A DNA stretch of 64,000 bases. Source: Girardinichthys multiradiatus. Taxonomy: Eukaryota; Chordata; Actinopteri; Cyprinodontiformes; Goodeidae. Shown in pieces: positions 44,421 through 56,800 of this stretch. The stretch covers positions 46,718,891-46,782,890 of the forward strand of contig NC_061796.1 in assembly GCF_021462225.1 (NCBI RefSeq), given 5' to 3'. Positions within the stretch are counted from its first letter, which is position 1, and each line of letters starts with the position of its first letter. The notes under the pieces were generated by a model. It saw nothing but the letters and a program-made list of their open reading frames with translations. It made no database searches and was not told the origin of the DNA. Position numbers and translations under genes: made by a program.

Positions 44421-46500
44421 AACCGAGTCAGCCTCAAAAAAGATGTTGGTTGAAGGTGCTATTCATCCCAAGATGATTTCAAACACATCAGCTTTAAATA
44501 CTGTTAGTACTAAAAGAGAAATTATGAGATTACAAAAGGCTCAGCATAGAGAATAAGGTGACATCAAGTGGTAAAACTGAAGATTATAACCAAATAAATT
44601 ATCTTCCTTCTTGCGCCGTCGCGCATTCTTCAAAGAAACACTTCAGACTTCCTAAATTAAAGAGTTTAAAATATAAAAGGGAAGTAGCATTTTAGTTTAT
44701 TTAGCATCCATATTTTTGTGAGTAAACTTGTAATCTTACTTTTTAACATCAGTGGTTAAACTCACATCTCTGTTTTTGCTTTATTCTGGGCTAAAACAGC
44801 CACTGTCCATGAACAAAACACGATGGCAAAGTTTCTATGGGAGAATTAAAACCCCAAAAATCAAGAGTTTACAATTTCAAGTTAAGAGCATAATTTCCCC
44901 ATAAATTTCAAGAAGCTTCATTCGTAATAAAGAAATAACTGAAAACCCGGTTTGGGAGTTTACCAGCGAACTGCTGTCCTCTGGTGGACGTTTGTGGTAC
45001 TTCAGCTGATGCAAATGATTTGTTTCTATCTGGGTTTTAAGGGACCTGTATTATTTACATGATCATTGATATTCAACGTTGGTCTGTTTCTCTATGCTTT
45101 CACCATATTTTAAATGTTTCAGATCTTCAAAAAATTGTGATTTTTACACTTCAGTTTCTTTTGTTCCTTTATTTTACAACTTTAATAAATCCCAATGATA
45201 AATCTCTGATGCATGGTTTCTGCTTTTTATCGACGTTTGCATAATATAGGCTGTGAAGGTTTATTGTTACACGGCAATAAAAAGTTAAATCTTTTTAATA
45301 ATACAATCTAGCTGTCATTGCTTCCTGACCTCTTCTGACTGATGACTCTTTTGTCCTTTAGACATGATTAGATAACAGCAGGACTGTGAGTCTGTGAAGC
45401 ATGATTGATTTTCTAGGATAAACTGACACTCGGACTGGAGGTTATTGATCCTGTGCTTAATCATAAAGCTAAATCATATGCTGTAAACATATTTGTCAAA
45501 GAAAGCCATTAAAAAATAAAAATATCACCATACCATTCAGGTCTTGTTTTCAGATAATTGTGGTGAAACGTGTGGTTGCCATTTTTAATAGTTTTAAATG
45601 AATATTAAATTTTTTTGTATTTTAATTTTTAAAACATTTATTTTCATATTATTTTTAATTATGTGTTTTCAAGAGCATTCTTCTACGTAAAACACAACTT
45701 AAAATATTAAATTTTTCAAACTTTAGCATTAATAGTGTTTTAGTGAATTATTTATTATTCTGACTTCAAAATGAAACATTGTAGACAAAATGTAGGCAAA
45801 AACCATAAAATGAGTAAAAAGAAGTGGTCACAAATCGGAAATAAATGTTTTGCTGTCTTAATATTTTCATATTTATTTCCTGATAAATAATTTTAAATTA
45901 CCTTTAAAATAGAAAATATGATGAATAAATTATTCAATTAAAAATATTTACATGTAATTATTTTTCTTTTACATTTTTAAAACACTATTTCTATATTTTT
46001 TTCAAACATTTTATTCATGTTTTCTTTCATAAACATCCTGTTCCTGTTCTTAAAAAGATAAACGTAGAATATGAACATGAAGTTAATCTGAATTAAAGGT
46101 TTGAACCGGCTTCTTTCCTGTTCGCAACCAAAGCCTAAATATTAAATTATTAATTAAATATTAAGTCTAAAACTAGGAACCTTTACCCGTCAAAACACGT
46201 TGAACACCAGCTAAGAACTCCAATCAGGAGTAAGTGACATATCCAAAGTATTTTCTAATAAAAATCTATAAACAATTTATATCAGGGTTTTGATTATGAC
46301 ATTAAAATTTAATGTAAGGAAAGCTGAATACATGAATCAATCTCGCTGGGCCGTCGTGTTTTAATGTTCCCTTTGGTTCAAAATAAACTTTCTGCGGGTA
46401 AAAAAGATGAAACTGAAAACAATATTTGAATAATTAGTTCTTCTAGGAGCGCTAAATATTATCTACAATGTTCTAAAAAACTAAAACGAACCTCTAGGAA
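44421..46500. other. AT-rich intergenic region
   Basis: Between ppt2 and the myomegalin-like gene. Between about 45.5 and 46.3 kb the sequence is extremely A/T rich. Past the likely ppt2 3' end I see no exon, RNA gene or named repeat. Confidence 0.5.
44593..44598 (+). other. ppt2: Candidate polyadenylation signal of ppt2
   Basis: AATAAA about 170 bp after the ppt2 stop codon. Further hexamers occur near 45.18 and 45.28 kb, so alternative 3' ends are possible. Confidence 0.45.
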
Positions 46501-46811
46501 GCCATTCTTACAGTCATAACTGCGCATGTCAGAGTACAGGCTCAGATTTGAACATGTTCGCCCTCCCGCTCCAACAGGTGTGACCAGTGACGTCAGAAAG
46601 GTGACTCCCACTCCTCCCTCACGGCTCCGGTGTGTCGCAACGCAGCTCCACTTCAGTCGGTTCCGGACGCAGATTGTTCTGCTGAGACGTCTCGGTTTTC
46701 CTGCTCTCCACTCCGTGCTGACGTCATGTATGATGCAGATTCCCTGATCCTCACGCGGACACTGGAACTTTGATCCCGGATGAGCGCGTGAATCCCGGGA
46801 CCACTTCAAAG
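46500..46811 (+). promoter_or_regulatory. Likely promoter and 5' UTR exon of the myomegalin-like gene
   Basis: The base composition switches from AT-rich to locally CpG-containing (cagtgacgtcag, acggctccgg, cacgcggaca). At 46811 a strong donor follows (ttcaaag|gtaagt). All three frames ending at that donor carry a stop close upstream with no ATG after it, so the exon is non-coding. Its 5' boundary is unknown. Confidence 0.5.
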
Positions 46812-46973
46812 GTAAGTTCGCCGCTGCGCTTCAAAATAAAAGCTCAGATTGTGTTTGCGAAACTTTGGAGCGGTTAAGGCAGTCTGAGCCGAACCGAACC
46901 GAGCCGAACCGGGTTGTTCTATGTGTCTGTCATACTTTGACTGACTGGTAAAGTCGCTGTGGGTTATAATCAG

Positions 46974-47310
46974 CGACAGTTTACCGGTTTACCAGCGAAC
47001 CGGGAAGAGTTTCCTTCCAGCACTCAGGAATATGTTGCTTTAAACGGCCTGACCCTGAGCTGTCTGGATGACTGCACACTGGAAAGCCTGTTTCTTTCAC
47101 CGGCTGTGAGGTCGGTGACAGCGTGGCTGAAGGACGACGTGTCCCGCCCTGCGTGGAAACATCCTGTAGTGCCTCAAACACCCAGGAAGAGGCTGGAAGC
47201 CTGGGAATCAGAGCTCCTAGAGGCCGATCAACATGTCAACTTTCTCTCAGCGTCTAGCAGCAACTCAGAGCTGCTGTATGGAAAACGGCTCAGTCCAAGT
47301 CCAGCAGCTG
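46974..47310 (+). other. Met-less open exon upstream of the myomegalin-like start
   Basis: Bounded by an acceptor (ttataatcag) and donor (gcagctg|gtcagt). One frame is open for all 337 nt (about 113 codons, including LSCLDDCTLESLFLSPAVRS and LEAWESELLEADQHVNFLS). It leaves the exon in phase 1, exactly the phase in which the acceptor at 47829/47830 enters the next exon. It has no Met, and the first upstream in-frame stop is at 46938. It is either 5' UTR that is open by chance or an N-terminal extension begun from an exon I cannot see. Confidence 0.5.
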
Positions 47311-47579
47311 GTCAGTAAAGATCCCTGTAGCTTTTAGTTGACAGGAAACAGGTTTACAGGCTGCAACACTGACGTCTTGCTGTCATTATTTACATTGTCA
47401 GATAAACTGAGACAGATTTGGGTTCTATTTTATCTGTTGATGAAATATTACCAGAGTTAAGATCATGGTTTATCTGCATGAATGAGGCCGGCTCTGGTCT
47501 GTGGTTCTGAAGGAGCTGGGCTGAAAGTGGAAGCTCTGGATGCAGTCCATCTACGCTCCAACCCACATCTATAGTCCTG

Positions 47580-47700
47580 TTTAGGGATGTATTGATAAGG
47601 AAATCTGGGCTGATATCAATATCCAATATTAATATTGCTGTTCTGGCTGAGAACTGATATTATATATATTTTCCTACCATTTGAACACTGAAAAAATAAC
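47580..47700. mobile_element. hAT-like fragment, third copy
   Basis: Begins ttagggatgtattgataagg, continues with gctgatatcaatatccaata and ends ttttcctaccatttgaacac. These are the same ordered motifs as the copies at 20.4 and 26.44 kb. It lies in the first intron of the myomegalin-like gene. Confidence 0.45.
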
Positions 47701-47852
47701 CACCCTGCTGGTCTGGTCTTCCTTTATTGTGAGGCCAGTAGTGGGAATTATGGCTCTGAGATGAACTAATACGGTAAATTCTGCTGAAATTCACAGAGAA
47801 TTCTCCACATTTATTGGACCTGAAAGCAGAAGGTGTCAGCCTCTTGTCCATA

Positions 47853-50800
47853 ATGTCCAGCAAGAGGAAGAATGAGCATTGCCGAATATGTGGTGGAAAT
47901 CTCCAGGGAAATCAACGTCGGTGGCTGTTTGGGGCCCAGAACAGGAGGAACGGTCAGCCCGGGACCCCAAAAGAGTCTGGTGGGAGCCTGCCCCGATCCG
48001 CTCAGAGCAGTCCTTGGGGTGAGTTTGGAGAAAAACTAAACCGTCCTCCATGAAGTGTTCGTGAAATAAAACTGTTGTTTCTTAACAGGCAGCACATTAT
48101 CTTTGGGCTCTTCTGTGTCTCTGTCCAAGTCCCAAATACCTGTGAGCTCCCCGTCCAAATCTGTGGACATACTTGCAGTGTTGACTCACATACTGGGACA
48201 GTCGGTACCAAGAAACAGCAGAACAGGAGAGTTTGTGTGCAGCAAATGTGTTTCCACTTTGGAGCGAGTATTTAAGTTTGATACAGTTATTGCTAGAGTC
48301 CGGGTGCTTTCATCTGAGCATCTTCAGAAGCTGACGCAGGAGAGGGACAAGATCCGACAGCGGGTCCGCCAAAACTACCGGCAGAGACACCCACAGGACT
48401 TCCAGAACAAGAGTAGCACCAGCGAGGAGGATGGAGAGGCAGAGAAGGAAGGCTACAGGGAGATGCTCAAAGAAAACATGGCTCTGTCGGAGTATGAGTG
48501 CTGGTCCGAGAAGTGGGACACTTGTCCGTACTTTATCAGAACGGGTAAAAGATGCAGGAAAGGCAAAGGATGTGAAGGCTGCGATTCTTTACGGGTTTCT
48601 GATTCAAACTATGAGTCAGTCTGCGGGATTCCTCGACGTTTACCTTTCCAGCCCTTCTCTTCGTTGGAGCTGTCCCGGGACAAATCCCAGAGCATGCCCC
48701 TCCACTGGCAGAGGGTCCCAAACTCCAGCCCGGCTTCACTGACAGGGTCCAGCCTCTCGTTGAGGGCGCCTTCTCGCACAGAGTCCAACTGTTCACTGGA
48801 CTCTCTTGATGGCTTGGACCCATTTGGCTCACCAGGCAATAAGTCAGTTAACTTTATGCTGATGGGGCTGAGAAGCATTGAAGGGAAGCCGCTCAGCTCA
48901 CCCTCAGGCAGTAAGATCCCAGTTCTAAGCAGGAAGGACAGGAAAAACTCTGGAAAAGATGAAGGGCTGGTGTCACCCAAAGTGAGTCGGGTACTGAGCT
49001 TTGGGGATACGGAGAATGGAAGAAGTGAACTGGATGAGGAGGATGGAGATGTCCTGACAGAGCTGAGGGACGAGTACATGTTGCTTCATCGAGAGGTGAG
49101 TGCTTCTATTAATGAAGGTTCCTAACCCAGTCTTCGTTTCTTTAAACGTTCCTTCCAAAGTTCCAAAAGTTCTGCAGCTTTCTCCAGCACTCCTGAGTCA
49201 AGAGGCTGAATTATCCTTACCATGATGCAGTTCTGCAGGGGCCTGCTAACGAGACATTCATGTGATTCAGGTGTGTTGGAGAACGATGCATCTAAAAGCT
49301 GCAGGATGGAAGCTCTGGAGAACCGGACTTAGAGCCCAAAAACTATTGATGAAAACCACCTCTGGAGATGACAGGATAATCTGTCTCCAGTTTAACAGTC
49401 CAGCATGTCTGAACACCATCTACCTGACTAAAGAAGGTGGTGTCCAAACCTTTTGCACCAAGGGCCAAAATTGCAAACTTGAAATAATGATCTTAGCTAA
49501 CACAAAATAATTGTATTATTAATTTGTATCTTTTTAGCTGCTCAGCAACAAATTAAACAGACAATATCTGATTAAAACCAAGGAGAAAAGAACAAATGTT
49601 CTTAGGTTCAAATATGGCTCTCAGATGTTTGCCTTTAATTAAAGAAAGCTGTGCATTTCCGACCTATATGGGTTGATTGTTTTCCATAAGTGGCTCGGCT
49701 CCGAAGCTGCAGCTTGGAGCCCCCCGGTCTATAAAATGTTCTTAGTTTATTCCCAGCAACATGGCTAATAACAGACAAAAAATGTCCATCTGCATTTACT
49801 GGAGAGCCACATTTCTAGCACTCTTCAGCTGCAGTCAGGAGCCACACAACGTTATACCAAGGGCCACAGCTGGCCCCTGGGATGCAGTTTGATCTAACAG
49901 AATCATTTGTTATTTCAGAACAACAATGACAGGCTTCAGAGGGCTGCCAAACACCTACGAGCCCAGCTGGACCAGGCTGCAAACCGGATCAGGACTCTAG
50001 AGGCGGAGCTAAAACAAGCTGGACCAACCAAACCTGCTAAAGTCAATGGATCAGATGACCTGACCTTTGTAAGATGTGACCTCTAACACAGTGTATCTTA
50101 TTTTCTAAAGGTAACCTGTTTGTATATTAACACAGTTTAGCGGGTTAGCAGTTTTTCAGAACCATTTTACCTGCAACTTTCCTACGCCTTTGCTTGTCTC
50201 AGCTTTTATTGGGGGTGTAGCGGGGAATCAGAGGAAGTTAGACCCTGAAGAAACTTTAATTATTCCTTTTATAAAAGTATTTTGTAACCAAAAGTTGATT
50301 TAAGTAAACAAGTTACAGATTTAGGCTTTTTTCTCTCTGGCGCAAATCAGGCTTCGTTATATAACTTCATTATAAAGTAAATATACCTTTTTATAGTCTT
50401 CGGGAGAACCGTGTATTTAAGCAGATTAAATCGGGTAGTTGTATACTCTAATTATAGATACGTGTTCCACCCAGTTATGTTACGCGCTTATAACTTTAAA
50501 ACATTTAAATCAAGAAGACAAACAGGTTTATTGGAGAGTCACGTGCTCAGGCGGCTCCATAAAGCAATCTGTGCGTTATGAAAGCAACAGAGGGAAGGCA
50601 AGCTGTGCATTGAGTCTGCAAAGGGTGTGTCCACATTTTCTCATAAATGCAGGTGCAGATGCATGCAGGCTCTCTGCGTGGAATCCACCCCGACCGGTGG
50701 AGTTTCCCCCGAGCTGCAACCGTAGCGATCATTGCCTCTCAGCTGTTCTGTCAGGGAAGCACAACCGGATCTGTCAGAACGAGGACTGACTAACGAAGAT

Positions 50801-53800
50801 AAAGGCAGTGAAGTGAAAATACCAAGTCGTAGCAGCAGGTTTAAACTTGCAGTAAAGTTGTTTTGCCAGGTTTCTACACATGAAAAATGTAATTCTATTG
50901 TGCTAAATGAACTTGTTAACTCGTCTCTCTAAATGACTAATTATGCTGCTGCAGAGCTAAATGTTGAAGATAACTGCAGGTTAACGATCAGTCTGAAGAG
51001 GGAAGATGTTTCCTGTCCTGTTAAATGTATTAGACTAATAAATGACATTAGCCATAAAAACTGAATCTCATTCAGTTAACACCCTGCAGTATGAAGCATG
51101 TAATCATTTAACTGGATAAAACATGCGATTACATTCAGTCTGACAGAAGCACGGATCAGTTTTTACCTTTCAGGAGTTTACTGAAACTACCTGCTGAGTC
51201 TGATCTCAGAGGAACGTTCACGTGTTCTCAGGCCTTCAGATAAACAAACTGGACAATAAAGCAGACTCTGCATGCTTTGAGATGCCGGACCACTCCCTGC
51301 ATGGATAAGAGCTTGTTTTGACTCAATCTGTGGATCTGCAAGGACGTTTGAAGGTGTTTGACCTGCAAAAACCTAGTTCTATAGGTGACAGATCACATCA
51401 GATATGCATGTTTCACTCCACTTGATTTGGTCCTGCAGAGTTTTTCTATGACTTCACTGGTGCAGGCTATGCATGAGAGAACTTTGACTTGAAGTGCCTG
51501 TTTTCCTTCTCTAAACATTCACTCTTTGCTCCAGCTGAACCAGGAGGACGGTGGCAGCTTGGTGCTGCAGAGCCTCGCTGATTCCCTGCACAGCCGGGAG
51601 CGTCTGATCCAGGTGGGTGAGGCTGGCGAGGTGGATCCTGTGCTACTGCGGTGCCTCCGGCTCAAAGCTCACAGGAATGTTGTTTGTTTTTGATGTCAGC
51701 GCCCAGCCTTACACCAAAGCTGCTGTGGACCCGTCTGCTCGGCTGGGACGGAGCTTCCACTGCATGCGTTTTAGCTGCTGCTCTGTTAATGATTCACAGA
51801 TGATTTTGTTTGACTTATTGTGAACAGACTGTGGCAACAAACTTAACTGTAGCATCAGATGACCTCTGATCTCAGGTTGTTACACAGTTAGTTTGGTCCT
51901 ATTAAAATCCACTGTGGTTCATTTAGAGCCAGTACATTTCACACTGAACAAGGATTTTAAGGCCGGAGCTTCATGTAGGTCACATTTAGATGTGACTTGA
52001 TATGTTGGAATGTTTAGTCCCTGGAAGTCATTTACATACGACACAGAAATGACAGATTCAGCTGCAGTGCCAAAGCTGTTAAACATGCGATAATCCCAGA
52101 AAGAACTTGATCTTATTTGCTGTATGGATGTGGATGAACTATTGTTACCCTCTTTGTAGCTATGATATCAACATGGAAACATCACATAGTTTCATCCAAC
52201 AGCGTCATGGAAACACTGAGCTGTACAGGGTGTGCACTGAAACCCAGATGCCTCCTAGATGTCGTGAATTTGAATGAATTTCCTTCCTTGTTTAGATTCA
52301 CAAACTTGGCCATTAAAGTTGATTCATATTTGTTGTTCAGCATGAATCATATGACTTCATATGTTTCTTCTGCAGTAAACTCACCACTATTTGCCTCCCT
52401 GACTGTAAAAAGCCTCAACATAAATTCTTTTATTTAATTTGCATAATCTCTCTCTGAAAAATAACTTAAAATGCAAGTTTTCATTTGAGAGCATACATTC
52501 TTTCCATGTTGGGAAATATGACTCATTTATTGGTTCCCATGCTGCTGATGCCTTGCATGTTCATAGGACCCCACTTGGTCTTCTCTTGGAGCATTTCCCA
52601 ATGAAGGAGCGCACAGACAGTGATGTTCGACCATTCCTCTTTGCTCATGTCTCTACTTCAGTCGTTTCCAACTCTTGTCCTCAAGGGACGGTGTCCTGCA
52701 ACTTTCCGATGTGTCCATGTTCCAACAAAACTGAAACTCCTCAACATGCAGTCAAGTTCTCCGGGTCCCGGTTAAATGACCTAATTATTTCATTCAGGCG
52801 GGTTGAAGCAGAGCTATGTCTGATCACCCCAGATCTAGATGGTCCAGTGTCCTTGGTCCTCTCCGAGGAGTCTTCTCCTACTGGTTTTTCCACAAGACCT
52901 GGGTCCTGGGACTAAGATGGACATGGAAGAAGGTTGATTTTTGTGTCTGGTAAACCATTTCTCTGCTGATTTGGCCAAATGTTTTGGATCATTTTAACGC
53001 TGAAAGGTCCAGTGGTGACCCATTTTCAGTTTTCTCCCAGAGGGCCCCAGATTTTGATTTAAATTTTCCTTTAATTCCCAGCAGTTCATGATTCCTCATC
53101 CTTTAACAAGGTTCCCATGGCCTTTAAAAGAGAATCAGGCCCACACAATCATAGATCTACCACCATACCTATCCTCTGCTTCTCCTGTCTCTACCTGCTC
53201 TACCTATCGGCTGCTATCAGATTCTTCTCCACCGAGTCTCGCTTTGTTTCAAACCAGCCTGGAGTTCCAGGTTTAATCGTTTGGGATGAAAGGACAGAGG
53301 AAGCTGCCTCCCAAACAACCAGCTGACATGTAGATAGCTTCTGATTTTTGTTAGGGACCCTTGCCACTCCATTGTTGCCTCCCTTCGTCTCCCAGTGGCA
53401 AGAAAAAAACGCTGGTCCTCCTCCAGCCTGGTGGGTTGCAGTTCTGGCTGTTTAAACTGTGTAATTGCTGCTCAGGCTCTAGATGCAGGCAGGTTCAGGC
53501 CAGCACGTGTTTTCTTGATTTATGCCAATCGATACACTTCCGCCAAACTTGAATGGTATGTTTTCTTGTCTTTCCCATTTTAGCAGTGGCTAAGAGGAAA
53601 GAGCCTCATGTCATATTTACCCCCCAGGGTAACAGGAAGTCATGGGTAAATGTTCGTAGCTGATCTGATCAAGTTAAAGGGTAAAAGTTCTTTAATTTCA
53701 TTCATAACTTTAATGATAATCAGTTATTTTAAAGGGTTTAGTTTTGTTGTCTTGTTTGTGTTTGGGATAGAGGGTAAAGATGGGAATCCTGCCAGTAAGC

Positions 53801-56800
53801 AGAGAAGTTTTTTACTTTCTTTACTGGTTTCTGTAAAAAGTCAATCAGGCAGCTGCAGCTCATCCAAAAATCCTGATCAACACCAGGAAAATGGATCATA
53901 TCAGGCACATTTCAGAGTTGCTGGTCAGAAATGAACCATGTAGACCCCTCAGGTCTTCATAGACCTGCTTCCATATGGTTCCCCGAACCAGAACTTAACA
54001 AGGTGAGGCAGCATTTAGTTTCTTTGCTCCTGAGCTCCCCAACAAACTACCTAAAAACCTGAGATGTGCAGAAACCGCTGGTTCCTTTAAACCAGGACTG
54101 AAAATATGACTGTTTACAGCCGCTTTTAATTAAAGAATCTGACTAATGAACTGTTTGAAACATTTGCTTCTATTATTTTCTTAATTCCTTTGGTGTCCAG
54201 TAAAGCACTTTGCTTTGCCATCAGCTTTCCACTGATCAGCCCTCGGAGTGTTTCTGGAATCCTGTGACTCAGGTCGTGATCCTAAACCAGAATAAAAATA
54301 TCTTCCTGCTTCTGGCCATTTATCGGCTTATTCAGAGCCTCTTTAGTGTTTCTGGTCGAAATCCTCCACAAAAGCCTTTTATTTTCAAGAAATTTCCAGT
54401 GAAGTAAAGAGTTTTTAAACTGATGCAGATGTTCAATAAACGCTGACCTCGACGTGTTTTATCTTTCCTGCTTTCCAGGAATGCTTGAGTCTGATCCGAG
54501 GAGTTTGTGTGGAGCAGGGAACTGGGGCTGAACTGGGGAACCAGCTGACTGGGAAACTGGTCGAGACTCTGAAGGAAATTCTCTCTGAGAACAAGGTCAG
54601 AGTCAACGCTGTCTGATGGTTATTGACTCCACACCAGGGCTTCATCAGGCAGCAGCAGCAGCAGCAGACTTTAGCTGATAGTCAGTCTCTGTGAAGAGCA
54701 GACAGCGGTGCTTGTGCCCTGATATCTAAATGTAGATCTTCTGTTCTGCAGGCTGCTCTGGACACCCTGAGGTCTGAACTGACTGAGCAAGAGAAAAACC
54801 TGGAGAAAGAGATCGAAGCGCTGAGAAAAGCTGGGCGAGACCGTGAGAGGGACCTGGACACTCTGAGCACAGTGCTGCAGTGCAACCAGGACATTATCAA
54901 CGTGAGAGCACATTAAGAACCAGTGAATTCTTAAAAACATGCGTTCTAGACGGAGAACATCTGAGCTTTGTTCTGGTTTTCAGGAGCTGCGAGTGACTCT
55001 GGGGGAGAAGGATCATCAACTGAAGGAGGCGGAGAAAGAACGAGAGTTGTGGAGAAAGAAGGATGGAGCCCTCAGTGCTGTCCTGAAGGAGAAGGAAGCT
55101 CTGATCCTGAACCTCAAACAGCAGCTGGAAGTCAGTCAGACAGACAACCAGGTGATGACATCACATCCTGTTTTAGCTTCTTCATCTAAAATATGCCAGA
55201 ATAAAAAAAAATAGTTTCCAGCTCTGCTTCAGTTCATTGGCAGACGTTCATTTCTGCACAGCTCTGTGAGGGTCCCACCGCAGCATTTAACAGGGCAAGG
55301 TCTGGACTTTGACTAGGCCACTAAAACACCTGGAATCATTTCTCTTTCACCTGTCCTGTTTTATATTAGCTGTTGTGTTTGAGATGATTGTTCTGTTGAT
55401 GATCCAAGTTCCAACTGTGGGACTCACATTGGACTCCAGACAAGTTCATGGTCCAATCGATGACAACAAGGTGTCCAGGTCCCGTGGCCTCAAAACAAGC
55501 CACATCATCAGCGTCCACCACCATACTGAACACTTGGTCTGAGCTGCTTGTGCTGGAATGCTGGCTTTGTTTCCTCCATCAAGGTTCTGTCTATTATGGT
55601 CAAACATCTCTGCCTTGGTCTCATCTGTCCAGAGGACATTGTCCCAGAGGTCTTGTCCTTCATCCAGATGCAGCTTTGCCACCTACGTCCTGATCCCACC
55701 AGCCATACTGGTTCAGTGTTTATCTGTCCTGTCATGACCTTTAACCTGCTGACTGAGGCCTGTGGAGTCTGAGATGGGGCTTGTGGGTATTTTAATGTAT
55801 TGCTCGCTTGAACTTCAAATAGTTTGGAAATGGCCATAAAACCCTTTCCCAATTCTTCTGGAATCTTCTCTAAGGTCATTGCTCTTGGCTTTCCTTCTTG
55901 GCATGGGGTTAACAGACACCTGAATGCTCCAGGGCAGCAGACTGCCAAAGCTTGTCAGTAAACTGCGAAGGAGAAACACCCCGAGGAAAAAAGCTGTTTA
56001 GTTTAACATTTCAGGCTGGATTTAACAGACTCTGAGCAGGTCGGTCCAACTTCTGAAAACTGCCTGACCTGCTGGGTGCTGCTCTGCTCCTCGTGGTTTA
56101 AACATCAGTGCTTCATGTTAGCTTGTGTCTAAACTAACTGACTGTAAACATGAAGAGTTAGTATTTCTGGCTAAACAGTGCAGTGACCTTAGAGACATTA
56201 ACCCAACAGGTTAGTGTTTGATCCACTCTTTATTCTAAAGCTTTACTTCTGTGTCCTTTTCTCTGATTGGTCAGCAGTCCCCAGGAAGTGAAGGCCAGCT
56301 TGCAGCTTTGTTGAAAAACACAGAGGAAAACAGCGCCATCTTGTGTCAAGAGGTCACCAAGCTGACTGCAGCTCTGCAGGAGTCTCAGGAGCTGCTGCAG
56401 GTGAGCCGTGTGCAGATAGTGAAGATTAAAGGTTTTACGTGAATAAACTGGGCTTTATGATTGGAAGCTAAGGATTTTACAACTTTGTAGAAAAAATGCA
56501 TAAAAATATAGGATATTCAATTCCAGGTAATGAAGTTTGATGGAACTCAACAAAAACAAGTAAACCAGCAAAATATATAACTGCAATACTTGTTGCTGAA
56601 AACTGCAAAGACAGAATTGATTATGATGGACCCACTTTCTTAAATCTTTTGTATCATAAAGATTTCTCATCGGTGGACTTTAGCATTTCATCCACTAAAA
56701 ATACCCATCAGGTGAGGGAATAATGGAATAAAATATATTCTAGACATGCAAACTGTGCATGCATGAACCTCTCAAATACTGCATTCAAGCTGCTGCTGAT

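Noticed and set aside
50439..50932. Open frames at 50.4-50.9 kb as an extra exon of the myomegalin-like gene
   Set aside because: The flanking exons already join in phase 0 with coiled-coil continuity and no paired splice sites surround these frames.
52439..52915. Plus-strand open frame of 158 codons in the myomegalin-like intron
   Set aside because: Its second half is the foldback MITE repeat; codon content and lack of splice sites argue against an exon.
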